The notes under the pieces are model-generated. The model saw only the letters and a program-made list of their open reading frames with translations. It was not told the DNA's origin and ran no database searches. Source: Zygnema cylindricum (Eukaryota; Streptophyta; Zygnematophyceae; Zygnematales; Zygnemataceae). From it: a DNA stretch of 64,000 bases. Made by a program: the position numbers and the translations under genes. The stretch spans positions 276,041-340,040 of the forward strand of contig JBBHKE010000159.1 in assembly GCA_037447655.1 (NCBI GenBank). The letters run 5' to 3'. Below, in pieces: positions 48,641 to 61,100 of the stretch (positions are counted from its first letter, which is position 1; every line of letters begins with the position of its first letter).

Positions 48641-49685
48641 TTCCGGTGTTTTTTATACGTGTAATATTGGTGTGGACTAATAGAGTACTCCGTGAATAGT
48701 TATCAGCGTTAAGAAAAATATTCTCTTGGGAATAATACTCTTCCTGGACTTTGACGTTCACTGGAAGAATCGAAAGAAAATAGATGTTCACGCTCTTTAA
48801 AAGCAGCAGTTACATTAGGGGCCACACAAAGTGGGACCTCCGCGGGAAAAGAACGACATATACACGCAAACTCCCCAAAAATAGAGCTAAACTGAATTCA
48901 GACTAAAAATTGAATTCAACAAAAAAGGTTAAACTGAATGCGAATTGATAAATCTTCTTGAATAAGGACACAATCTCCTCCTTGAAACAGTTGCAAATGT
49001 TGGAAGCTAAATGTTCTCTCAAAATGTGGAAAATGAGGCCATGAGTGTCAAGAGTGCTGACAAGCGTAGAACAAGCCCCACAGCATGAACACTGTTTTCC
49101 ACATTAGAAGAGTGAAACAGGGTGCAACATCATATGAAAGTATGGACACCTCTTGGTTCTAGTGAAGAGGGATCCAACGATACAACACGCTGTGTTGTGT
49201 TTTGTTTTTGTTTTGAGATGTTGTTCTACTCTCAAGCCCAAATAGATATAAGCAGTTTATTATGCCATCAAATTTGCTGTCTTATAAACAATGCCGCATA
49301 CATCAGAACTCATTCAGAGCGTCCATTTTTTACCTACAGTTCACGTAATCTGACACACCAAAAGCAACAACATGAGAAAAAAACTCTCCTAAGTGAAGTC
49401 CAACCACTTCAAGTCTCCTACCTGACAATCAAATTGACATACCCTAAGTATAAATAAAAACTTACGGCAAGCAAGCCCTATCCAGTTAGATGTGCCAACA
49501 TCAACTTTTTAATACTACAAACTGATCAGAAACTATGTAAGGCCAAAAATTGCTACAACGCCAAAAATGGCGAGAATGCCAAAATTGCGAGAATGCACTG
49601 AAGGGAAAAGCGACTCTCTATCTTCCGTCCAAATCCAATGAAATGTTATGAATCCTCAAATAAAAACTGTGGAAGTCAGGCGCAT

Positions 49686-52651
49686 CAATTGGGACAAAAC
49701 AAAGTGTCCCGTGTTTCGTTCCCCGTAATGGAATTTACTCTGCAAAAAACAGCCAACCAAAAACCCTGCCTTGCTTCAGTAACAATTCTTCGTACCCGTG
49801 CAGTTCCTGGAACAAAACTATTTTTTTAGAGACTCTTTGTACATGTGGACTTACACTTTGGATGCAACTGGGTTAATCGACACTTACCCACTAGCAATTG
49901 TGCAGAGGTACTTTTTCTGGTCCTCGCGGAGAAGTACATCAGTAAAATCTGCAAAAACTCTCAAATTAAACAGAACTTTCAAATTAAACAATTCAGCAAC
50001 AGCAGCACTATCAATTGTTTTCCGTATCTCTAGATCTGTCTGTCTGCCAGGCACATTTTCGCTTCAAAAAACACTAAATTTTAGTTTTTTGTGACTGGGA
50101 AGGATGAAAATACCTGCACCAGTAATATTAGAGCCCTTGAAAGAAGTATTTCCTGTCACAGTGGCGCCTTCAAAGTTTGCATTTGTGAAGTTTGCCTGCG
50201 ATTACCACTGGATCATAAGATTCTGGCCAAAAGAACATTCCAGAAAAAGAAAAAGGGAAATGAAAAAGGCAGATAATTAAAAAGGTTCACCTTGTTTGCA
50301 CTTGTGAGAGAAAAATCTACTCCTCGCAAGTCAGCGTCACTGAAGTCTGCCCCTGCATTATGGGAAAACTTATCGCCTCTTTATTGTTTGCTGAAAGAAA
50401 CATCAAAAGCACTGAAATACGAGGTAAAAAGGACACAAAAAACACACAAAAGGTAGAAAAAAACACACACACAAAACAGACAAAAAGGCACACAAAAAAC
50501 ACACAAAAGCCATACCGGTAAGGTCGGCGTCGAAAAAGCTTGCGCCCAGCAGCTTGGCTCCGCGGAAGTTGGCTTGCCTAAGGATGCTCTGCACACCTCT
50601 GCAAACGAAAAAACTTCAGCAGCTACAGAACAATGCGAAAGGCTTGAAAGCCCTAAAATGAAAACTTCACTGCACCTGTCAGTTTGCAACGTTGTAGTAA
50701 AAAGTTTCTAATACACAAAAAAAATAAAATAATAACACACTAGAATGAAACAGACATGGAACATCTTTTAAATGTGTGTTTTATAAACATCAAGTCCTCT
50801 TAGCACTGTTTTGGCATGAATAAAAAATCTTTTGTGAGACGTTTTAAATATGATAACATCCTTATGTACATCATAACAAGTTTATACTTTAAACATCATC
50901 AGGCACTAACCTTGGCTGACTAAATGGACGGCTAAAGTTAAAAAAAAAAGGCAAATTCCTTCCAAATGCATCTTTGCTGACTAATTTCGTTGATTGGGAC
51001 AAATCTTCGTCAGCAAGTTCATTGGATGTAAATCGTTGTCAACCGATGTCATTGATTGAAATAAGAAATACATACATGTTTTGTCTGCATACAGAGAACC
51101 ATTAGGGTCTGGCAGTTTACAAGTTCTAACAGAGACATCAAAGTCTACAACTGTAGGCAGAAACTCCCAAAAGATTGTGATTGACACAAAAAAAATCGAA
51201 AATGGAAGCTGGTCTAGCTACAGCCACCCACCTGGTGATAAAGTATGAGGTGTCACACCGCCTACATTGGTCTTTTACTGCAAAATAAAAAGCAGGGGAG
51301 CCCTACTTCTCCTTTATGTAGTACTATCAGTCTAACAAACTAGATTTCTTATGGTACAACGTAACTATCCATCTGAACTGAGAAGTGTGGCTCATAGCCG
51401 TTTTCTTTTTACCAAGTCCTATTTGAAAGAATAAGAGAACAAATACCTACCGTTTTGAAGTCCTGACGAGTGAGGTCGAGGCCACTGAAATCGCGACCAG
51501 TGAGGTCCTGTCCACGTGTCACTTCTCTTCCATAGGGCCCCCCACCCTGCAAAGACAGCCCAAGGAACCATACTTCTTCTTAATGCAGAGTATGACTAGT
51601 AAGGGTGATCAAATTTACGCTTGTTAAAATGTTGTAGTCGAAAAGAGGAAATTTACATAAGGAAAAATAGAAAATCTGTGTGAGAAGTTTGGGGAACGAA
51701 AATTGCGAGAGCTCCCACTATGCTCACAACCATGATGACTCAACTCTGAAGTGCGGGAATTGTATCCACAGTATAAGAGGTTTGTGTGCATTATCATTTT
51801 AACCATGTGTGCAGCTTCACTAAACTTCAAATTAAAAAAATATCGTGGACTTGCTTTCAGCACTTTCAAATTATAAATAATCCCATTTACAAGAGGCGCG
51901 TTTGCCATTTAGAGACAGGCAATAATGAAAGTTAAAAAGAGCAGCAAGACTGCAAAGTGCTTGAGTCGAAATGACTCTCCGTACAATGTAGGCTAATGAA
52001 GGCTCGGCAGGCTGCAACAAGACAAATGCTGCAAGTACAGCAGCTCCGCCAGAAGCTGCTTTTTGCCATCCACGTGGCTCATTCTCCTTGCTCCATTTCT
52101 GCAGGCAGAACCAGGCCCTCCAAATGAGAGTCGCTTCTAGGATAATTCAAAATAGAACCAGAGCTTCCTAACACCTGGCTCAGAATAAGCACTTTTACTG
52201 CTGTATGCCTTCCCTGCTTAAGGACATAAAACTTGTAACAAGAACTGTTGGTAGGATAATCTGGAGGAAATTGAACTTGCAATGGTGTGGTTCAAATAAC
52301 ACGTTACACAGCACATTCATCTTACAAAAAATAATGTGAGCAAAGAATCAGTGCTGTGCCTTACATAGAGACAAAGAATCAATATAGTGCTGACGAGAAT
52401 GTCTTCTCCATGACTACTTAAGCAAAAGCTTGTACTGAAACTGACAGCAATTACATGTGATGTACAAAAAACGGTGAACGACAAAACGTGTAATGAAGCA
52501 AAGAAAACGACTTTTCGGAGAAGAGACCGACCTCGGCGAACACACCAAGAGCAGGAGAACGAGAGCCTCCGAGATTTTGAGGCTTAGCAGAAGCTCCTGA
52601 CAGGAGGAGGGATGGGGCAGAGAGGAAGGGGCAACTAAGAGTCAAAGACAT
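49686..52651 (-). CDS. TL15: Thylakoid lumenal 15-kDa pentapeptide-repeat protein
   Basis: Eight exons: 52651-52532, 52098-51985, 51546-51451, 50588-50516, 50352-50291, 50195-50114, 49948-49888 and 49740-49686, about 220 codons. This is nearly the length of the Arabidopsis protein. Exon 1 is a Ser/Leu-rich plastid transit peptide. Exon 2 holds the lumen-targeting segment SGGAAVLAAFVLLQPA ending EPSLA-Y, a likely cleavage site; there is no twin arginine, so the Sec route is favoured. Mature protein starts near GGGPYGREVTRGQDLTGRDF. Pentapeptide repeats A(N/D)(L/F)xx follow through QANFRGAKLLGASFFDADL, GADFSDADLRGVDFS and ANFTNANFEGATVTG. The end TGNETRDTLFCPN with YLC gives the two Cys known in this family. 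Function in the lumen is unknown. The exon 2 donor is uncertain (51985 or 51976, both in phase), and all others are clear. Confidence 0.93.
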
Positions 52652-52884
52652 GGTGAAGGGGGAAGCTCAGAATGAAATTCGAGTGGCAAAATCCGTCATA
52701 AAATTTGGCAGAGACAAAAACAGAAAAACTACACCACGACCACTTCAGAAGTGTGGTTGCATTTCTCGGCTATTTCTACAGATTTTAGGACAGGTGCTCA
52801 AATGACATCTAGAAATTCTCCAGAATGTTTAGGTGCCGGAGCCCGGAATTCCAGTCGAATTCACGGTGTTTCATTAAAGGTTTA

Positions 52885-53350
52885 CAACAGAGGTCACGAT
52901 CGGGTTCCCGAATCTGGCCGTAACCGATTTTTATTTCGTTTTTTAATCACCCGGCCGAATCCCAAAAGTTGGCACCCGAATCCGTTCCGGATCCGAGGCG
53001 GCCGGCCAGGTACGGATTGGGTACAAAGAGGTCACAATCGGGTACCCAAACCTGGCCGTACCCGATTGTTTTTTTTTCGCTTTTTAATCACCCGGCCGAA
53101 TCCGGTCGGCCCCCAAAATTTGGCACCCGGATTCGTCCGGATCCAACGCAGCCGGTCGGGTACGGATCGAGTACAGAGAGGTCACAATCGGGTACCCGAA
53201 CCTGGTCGTACCCAATCTTTTTTTACTTTTGAATCACCCGGCCGAATCCAGTCGGCCCCCAAAATTTGGCACCCGAATCCGTTTCAGATCCAACGCGTCC
53301 GGCCGGGTACGGTTCGGGTACGAATTCGGGTACCCGATTGTGACCTCTAC
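52885..53350. repeat. Tandem CGGGTACCCGA repeat with inverted ends
   Basis: About three units of roughly 140-150 bases, starting near 52890, 53029 and 53181. Each runs GGTCACAATCGGGTACCC, a T-rich stretch, TTTTTAATCACCCGGCCG or similar, AAAATTTGGCACCCG and GGATCCAACGC. The block opens AGAGGTCACGATCGGGT and closes ACCCGATTGTGACCTCT, so the outer ends are inverted. The long open frame across it (52751-53386) is the repeat read in phase. It lies 230 bases upstream of the lumenal protein gene, divergently. Confidence 0.75.
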
Positions 53351-53539
53351 ATTACAAGCGTCAATGAATTATTTAGTGATCCGTAACGCATCGAATGAAC
53401 TGATATCCGATGTTCGATGCAATTGTCGAATCGTTGTGTTCATAAAATTTGATTGTTTTATTTTTACCCTATGTGCAGATAGCGATATGACGGTGCAATG
53501 CAATATGGCGCATATCCGAAATATTGACACGTTGAGTAA

Positions 53540-53925
53540 GGGTGGAGGGAAGGAGGAAGGGGGAAGGGAGGGAAGGCAAGGGGGGAGGAGGACGAGAAAG
53601 AGGAAAGGGAGGGAGGGAGTGATGGAAAGAAATACGGAGAGGGAAAGAGCTTGTCGCTCCCAAATTCCCTCTCCCCCTCTCTTCCTTTCTCCCTCCCTCA
53701 CCTCCCTCCCCCATAAACCTAAAGATAAGAACCCTAAACCCGAATGGGGCAGAGAGGTGGAGGAAGGGCGGAGGGAGGGAGAGCAGAGAGGGAGAGGAGG
53801 ATTAGGAGTGGTGGAAAAAGGGAGAAGAGGGGAAGAGATGGTCACTCTCTCCCTCCATCCCTTTCCCTCTCTTTTTTCCTCTCTCTCTTATTTTCTCCCT
53901 CCCTCTGTGTACATACATACATGTT
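53540..53925. repeat. Alternating purine and pyrimidine tracts
   Basis: A purine-rich block (GGGAGGGAAGG), a pyrimidine block (CTCCCTCCCTCACC), a purine block (GGAGGGAGGGAGAG) and a pyrimidine block (CTCTCCCTCC) follow one another. Adjacent blocks are complementary, so a strand can fold on itself. Composition matches the satellites at 26-29.8 and 39.8 kb. Confidence 0.8.
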
Positions 53926-53929
53926 GTAC

Positions 53930-54640
53930 TAAAGTATAAGGGCGCAACTATTTTGTATGCAATAACACATACAAAATTAAAGAGCTTTATATCAAAGAGC
54001 TTTTTTATGTGAGTCACGAGGAGGGGAAAAATCCACCCTCTCTTACATTTCTCAACACTGGTGAAGAATTGTTATCCGTTAATATTGTCATAATCGCCAC
54101 ATTTATATGTATCCGTTATTTTTTGAGCTTGTTTTTTTGCAATTATTTTGCGTTCGATTTCGTGTTGATGTGCATGCTCACTTTTTTAATAAGTTGGAGT
54201 AAGATGAAAACTTGGGATCGATGTTCGTAACGATAACATTTTTGTATTTATTCTTAATTGTCTTTGGGAGGAGTGATTTATTCTTCAAAGTATACACTTG
54301 AAAAGGAAAAAATCACGGCGCTAATATAAAAGGTATGTTCCATGACATTTTGTGACTTGTGAGTCCTCTTTCCCTCAGGCTACTATTTTCCACATCTTGC
54401 CAGGTATCACAGTCTAGAACTAGATTTTTGTCATCTGTGAAAAAATATAACAAACTATAAATAAAAAACAATGCTCAATTCAAACAAATCACCTAAGCAC
54501 GCACATCTCAGCAATCTACTATATGTGACCTACAGTTTTTTTTGACGTTGCGGGTCAAACCAGCAAAATGGTTTATGCGAAGATTGAAACGAATAAAAAA
54601 ACGGTCAAACCTTTTTGGGATCAAGAGAAAAAAGGCAAAA
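53930..54640. other. Intergenic, no gene recognised
   Basis: AT-rich DNA without recognisable coding content or repeat ends. Confidence 0.45.
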
Positions 54641-55135
54641 CAAAACACTACGGGTACAGTACAGTAATACAACGTGAACCGTTAATAGCGTCGAAAACCT
54701 TATGTCGGCGCCCCTTAAACTCTGGCCCCTTTGAACAAAAAATAGTATGCTAACACTAACTTTTTTTTTTCTCAGCGCTAATTATTTAAAGGGTTAAATT
54801 GCAGGCACGAACTGAACTAAAACTAATAACACTGATATAAACCCCACATAAAGTCGGTTTTTTTTTTTTTTTTTTCACATAATAGTTTCTTCCTCTAATT
54901 GCGATTCACGGTGTACCGTGTTAGCGGTTAAAAGTTTTTTCCGCCACCTCAAATTCATTTTTTACCATGCACACATGTTCGGATTATGAATCTGACGGTT
55001 GTTATGGCACGTTAAGATTCGCACCTTCCGATTGCCGATCCACATAAAAATTTAAACACGTGTGCACAGGAAAACGCTGTTTGGCGAAAAAAACATTAAC
55101 GCTAATAACCATACACGGTCTACCATAGGCAGCCT
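54640..55135. mobile_element. Remnants of TA-type MITEs at a gene promoter
   Basis: GTGAACCGTTAATAGCG (about 54670), GCGATTCACGGTGTACCGTG (about 54900) and AACGCTAATAACCATACACG (about 55097) resemble ends of the CACCG family in both orientations. They fill the 500 bases before the start codon of the ubiquitin-hydrolase-related gene; the nearest is about 60 bases from it. No intact element can be bounded. Confidence 0.45.
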
Positions 55136-55184
55136 TAGTCAACGCTTCAGTTTCAGCTTCGGCTGAGGCTGACAGCAAGCAGCC

Positions 55185-58100
55185 ATGGCTCCCAGGAAGA
55201 AACCTGCTCGAGGTGACGTCACTAAGCCTCCTCCTCCTTCTGCCGCTGATATTGATTCTGTAGGAGAGGCTTCTGATGCCACTATCAGAGCAGAATGCGA
55301 GAAAGCTATGAAAGCCCTGAAAGTTGGGAATTCTTCCAAAGCCATGAAGCTGATGAAGGAGACAGCTGCCCGCTGGCCCCATGCCGCCTACGTCCATAGA
55401 GCAAGCGGTCACATGCACCTGAAGCTAGCCGCCATGATGGAGGACTCTGGAGCCAAACAACGTCACTTTAAAGGAGCCATGGATGCAGCTCGCCAAGCTG
55501 CAGTCATGGCTCCTCGTTCAGTCGCACATGCTCATTTCTACGCCCAGCTTTTATTTGAGATGGCTAGTGACAGCAAGGCTTACGACGAGGTCGTTCAGGT
55601 GTGTGATAGAGCATTGGCTGTTGAAGATCCTCTGGATCCTGCTCAGGACAGACCACCGGAAGAGGCGCCACGTGTTGCAGAGCCATTGGCTACTGCTGAT
55701 GCACGTGTCGCTCACATGCGGACAGAGCTCAAAAGCTTGGTGCAGAAGGCACACTTAGCGTCACTGTCCACGTGGATGCAAACTATGCGTCCAGGGCCGA
55801 CAGATAGTAACGACCGTCTTCGAATCTTGCAGGTATTTATGGCTCATTTTTGTGGGTATATTTGTACTCTTGGTCTCCGTGATTCCGTCACATGGCTTTG
55901 CAATCCCGTACCGTTTTTTTTTTTGTTTATTGGCCTCAAAGACTTGGTACAAAGTGAGTTATGAGTGAATAAATGTAAGGTCTCGGAAGTGTATGTTTAA
56001 GGATTCCATAGGTGACCCGCATACATGGAAATGACTAAACCTTCGACAGAAAACTATGTTGGAACGACGTGGTTTATGATTACTTATTCGTGTTAAAACG
56101 AGATATAGAAGAATTTAAACCCCCTGGTTGATTTAGGTCCATCCCCTTAAATAGTGCTGTTAACCCTATTTATGACCATCAGCCAAAAAATTCACGGCAG
56201 TTTTAGCGTTATCCACACTAATAAAAATTGCAGTGTAAGTTACTGCTGCTGCTTCAACCAGCAGAAATCATGATAACACATAAAGCTGGAGGAGTTATGT
56301 TCTGGTAATACCTGAATCACTGTGGATTAAGTTATATCTGTGCCTCTTTTTTAAACCACTTGCAGCCATGGTGATACTCATCCAGGTGTCACCATGAGAA
56401 ACATGTACTGGCAAGAATCATGATGTGACCCAAAATTTTGCTAATTCTCTGAGAAAAAAATACGAGAGTGGTTCTATCAACAAAATTCTGATGATATTCA
56501 AGTCAGAGGGAAAGGCTGGTAAGACAGCAATATGTTAAGACGGTGTTTGTTGAAACCAACATTGTTTTTGTTTGGTAGTTAGTTTACCCCCTTGAAGCCT
56601 AAGAATGCATAGACTAGTAGGGACCATAGTGTAAAGAAATAATTATTATTAAGCGAAATTATTATCAATACTAATTTAGGCAGACTGATGTGGACGATTT
56701 AAGGCCACTCCCTCAAATAATGTTTTTTATCTCGATTATATGATATCCGGCCTAATAAAAATCATTACCAAATTAGTATCATTAGCGCTAATAGTAGCGA
56801 TGGGCAGTGTTCTATAAAGTAGGAAGTACTGAACTAAGTAGGCATTGATAACAAACGTTAAGCTGTGAGTGGTAGAAAATGGGTGAAAAAAGAGCAGGAA
56901 ATATGGTAACCCCTAACTCAGACAAATATGCGGCGTATTTTAGGGTTCAGGTGCAGGAATTTGGCTCTGCATTCCTACTGGATGAGACCTATTCGGTTTT
57001 ATACAGGAGCTTGTTTTGTGCAATAGCGCCTTGAAACTGGATATTGAGGGTTTTGAAAATTTCTGGGACAAGTCATTTGCTGTTATATGTCAGCTTTCTC
57101 GCTTGCTTGCTTGCTTGTCTCGCTCTTTCGCTCTCCTCTCTCTCCCCCCCGCCCTCTCTCTCTCTCTCCCATCCCTCCTTCTCCCCCCCTCCCTCTCTCT
57201 CCCCCCCCCCCCCTCTCTCTCTCTCCCCAAGGTATTGATAGCGAGAATATATGCTGGCTCAAAATTTCAACAAAACAACCAAACAGACAAATAATCAAAC
57301 AAACATTGTTGCAATAAATTATTTTTTGTTACACAGTTGTGGCTTTCTCAGTTCGACCTAGAATTTGGTGTTCCTCTCTCCTATAATGTGCCTTTTTTCT
57401 CTATCCTTTCCTCCTCCGTGTGTCCATATTAATAATCCCCACTTCTTGGTTGTTTGGACAGGTTAGGAAGTTTCCAGAAGATCATATGGAACCTAGAGTT
57501 TCACAATCTAGGAGGGCACATGAGGTTAAGAAGACAGTGAAGACATCGAAAGAGCGTCGGGAAGAGATAGAGGTGAGAGTGGCTGCCGCCCGTTTGCTAC
57601 AACAGCGGCAGGACAGTCAGGGGAGTGGGTCAGAGCATGTGGATGGGGACGAGGGGGAAGGAACATCTGGAAGGCGAAGAGGAGGAGATAAACGGAGGAA
57701 AGATGGGCCCGGGAGAGGACGGAATGGGAAGCCATTACAAATTGAGGAACGAATTGAGCGAGTACAGCCATTGTGGAGGGCCTATACGCCTGAGGAACGG
57801 CTAGAGATGTTGGATTTGTCCATTGAACAGATCAAAACAAGCCTTTCTTCACAAACGACATCTTCCAAGCCTAATGAAGGATTAGAAGCCTTGGCAGAGG
57901 CTTTAGCTTTTGCACAAGAAAAGAAGACTTGGCGATTTTGGGTATGTTGTAATTGCGGTGAAAAGTTTACAGATAACCAGGAGCATGTGGCTCATGTGAT
58001 GAGGTCACATGTGGGTAAGCTTACCACTAAGCAACAAAAGATGCTACCACAAGACATTGATCCAGATTGGCAAGAGCTTCTGCTAGAGGAAGATGTTAGA

Positions 58101-61100
58101 CCCATTCAGTCTGATGCTGCCATTAAAATTCTCATTCAAAATGCACAATCCATTCCGTTAGAAGAAGTTGTGGCAGAGGCCATTGTGCATAGTGCCGGGT
58201 TTGATACTGGCAGTGAAGGGAGTAATGGGAGTATTGGTTCGCGGAACAGTAGTGGGAGTTTGGACCAGTTTGTGGACCAGGTCGTTGATAATCCAACTGC
58301 CCAGCAAATCCCTACTTGCACCACATATGCAAATGGAGAAGTGGATGGTGAAAGAGACAAGGTAGTTGTGCACCAAGGCCATGTTTGCAACGGTGACTGT
58401 AGACGGAGTTTGTTGCGGTCAGGGGGGGACACAATTCAGAGTCTTCCTCTCGCTGATGGGCCGGAAGACGAGGAGCGTTGTAAGTTATTGAAAAGAATTC
58501 ATGCATTTTTTCGTTCCCTTCTGAAGGCCAGGGTTTTAAATGGAGAACAGGTGCTGAAAGTAGTGCAGTATGCTATGGAGGAAATGCAGACCTTGCTTCC
58601 TGCATCTGAGCTTCATTATGAATTTAATCCTTCACCCATGTACATCAGGTTTCTGAATCCTACTCAGCTTGAAACCATTTTAAAGTACCTTATGGATCTT
58701 GCTGGTCAATTTGGGGTGGAGCGAATAGCACCTGATTCTAGTTCTCGGAGAGACGATATTTTGGAGGAGGACATAATTCAAGACAGGTTATTGCTGAATG
58801 ACGAATATAGCAAAATTCACCTTGATGAACGTATTTTAAAAGAGGTAGAGCCTCCATTGCTGGACGGGAAGCAGCCTTCTGAAGAGGAGAAAGACAACAC
58901 TAAAGACGGGCTTCTAATTAGTGAACAGGGAATTGATTCTAGTGCTAGTGATGGTCAAATTGTTAAAGTGGGAACAATTGAGCGGGAAAACAAGTGTGAC
59001 GAGGAGTTGGCCACTTGTAAGAAAGCTGATGCGAATGGGCATGTTGTTGATTGTCAAACCGGGGAATCAGCAGGAGTTCATGGTAAAGAAAATGGATACC
59101 TTATTCAAGAGAAAGTATCTGAGGAGGAAGTAGTATGTGTAGGGACGCCTCAGGCAGATGCAATTGAGGCTAGTCCCAGTGGAAAAAATGACAGAGTGAC
59201 AGGGAAAGTTAGTGTTCAAGGACAAGAAACTAAACTTATCATGTTGGGAGAGTTGGAAGTTTCTCAGGAAAGGAAACAGGTGGCATTGGAGAAACAACAA
59301 CAGGAAGAAGCCAGCCTTCGGCGTCCATTACCGTTGATGCGAGTCAAGAATGGCAATATAGTCCCACATGTAGACCTTCAGCTATCATGGATTTTTGGGA
59401 AGATGGAGTACGAACTTCAGCCAAATGCTTGGAAACAATTGCGGGAAGAGATGGCGCACAAGGGAAAAGAGCTTTGTGAAGGCCTTCGGAAAGAAATGGT
59501 CACCATTCAAGAGTTGTGTGACAAAAAACGTGAGTTGGTTAAGTATGAGAATGGTCTGAAAGTAGCCGAAAACCTATGTGCAGCAGAAGCATCTCGACGA
59601 GAGCAGAATCGAGGTTCTGCTCTCAGCTATGATGTTTTACTGAGGCGACGCAAAGAGGAGATTGAGGACATGACACCAACTTCCAGTACTCGGAGGGCTG
59701 AACTAAAAGCTATTGAGAATGTATTAAACCACATGAGCAGAGTGCAGGTTTGTTGCTATTCATTGACCCACAATTTTTACATTTCGATTAGCATTTTCTA
59801 TTTTCCTTTCTTTTCTTAATTTCTTATTGCATAGATGGTGCGTTGTGGGGTCATGGTATTTTGGGAGTATTCGTGCTGGTTATGGTGATTTATATTGTCA
59901 ACGTATGTGTTGATGCCATTATGCTGGTGACTTACTTCCAAAAAACGTGAGCGCAGATCTCAAGGTTTCCATACAGTCGAACTGTTAGTGATTCAGACGA
60001 GGATGATGAAGCCATGGTTTGCAAAAACGTTCGAGTCGATACGGCACTCGGTGCTTGTCGTGAGGATGCCAGCAAGCAGGTTAGATGGTGTTTCCTCTTG
60101 TCCTCTAGCCACATTTTATCATTTTATGATTGGAAGCCTTGCAATTAGAGTTTATGTGGAAATGTATCTGGTGGATATGAAGTTGAGGTATTTATCTTAG
60201 AGGTGTTTTGTGAATGCAGCAAATGCAATTGGATTGGAAGCTGATGCGAGCCATGGATGCTCTTAGCAAGCAGGAGGCCCGCCTTAATCAAGCTTCTGTA
60301 CTCGACTACCGCGCTGTAGTTCTTCCGATCGTGAAAAGTTGTTTGCAAGTATGTATTTGTACTTGCCTCGAGCAGCAACTATTTGTTTCTAAATCTCATT
60401 ATTTTAGGTGGCTTTCTGTGTGTCATGTAAGAACTAAGACGGTATTTGCTGCTTCTATCAGAACCGGCTGGAACGTGCCGTGGAGAAGGATGCGCAACAG
60501 AAGTCAGACGCTGCTCAGGAGAAGTTTTTGGCTGAGCTTGCTAATGACAAGGGGCCCAAACCAGGGGAAGGAAGGATTGGTCCGAAGCCCCGGGAAAAAA
60601 AGAAGGCCAAAGACTTGCGGAAAACTCTCAAAGACCAGAAGGTAAGACTCCCCAAACTTTGTTACAGGTAGCTCCCGAAGAGCATTGAAGTGGATAAGCA
60701 TTCATAATCATAAGTGGTTTTTGTGGCTAGAGAAAGTAGCGCAGAAGTCAGATCTGTTCTCTCCTCCTCTATGATAATCTGCCGTAGATGCTGGAGGTTA
60801 CAAAGTCAGATATACGGTCTTCTTGTGCCTCTCACATGCTTTCTTTAGATAGAATGGTAATTGCTTGGTGCTGTTATTACCGGGGAACTTGTGTCGATTT
60901 TCATGACATGCTGAAGCATGTTTCTTGGAAGCGGTTCATGGTTTGCTTGCGCATGGTGTGAAGAGTGAAAGGGTCAATATCTTTTCAAAATTTGGCCCTG
61001 CAGAATATGACACGCAAGTACAGCTTTGGCACAGAACCAGTGTAGACTTGTTCTGTCCAGTTTTGATGGTGGTCTTACGGACCTGTTTGCCTATTTCATC

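Noticed and set aside
52751-53386. A 211-codon frame with a 46-50-residue internal repeat (RGHNRVPEPGR)
   Set aside because: The repeat is at DNA level, with several frames open at once and inverted outer ends; it is better explained as a repetitive element.
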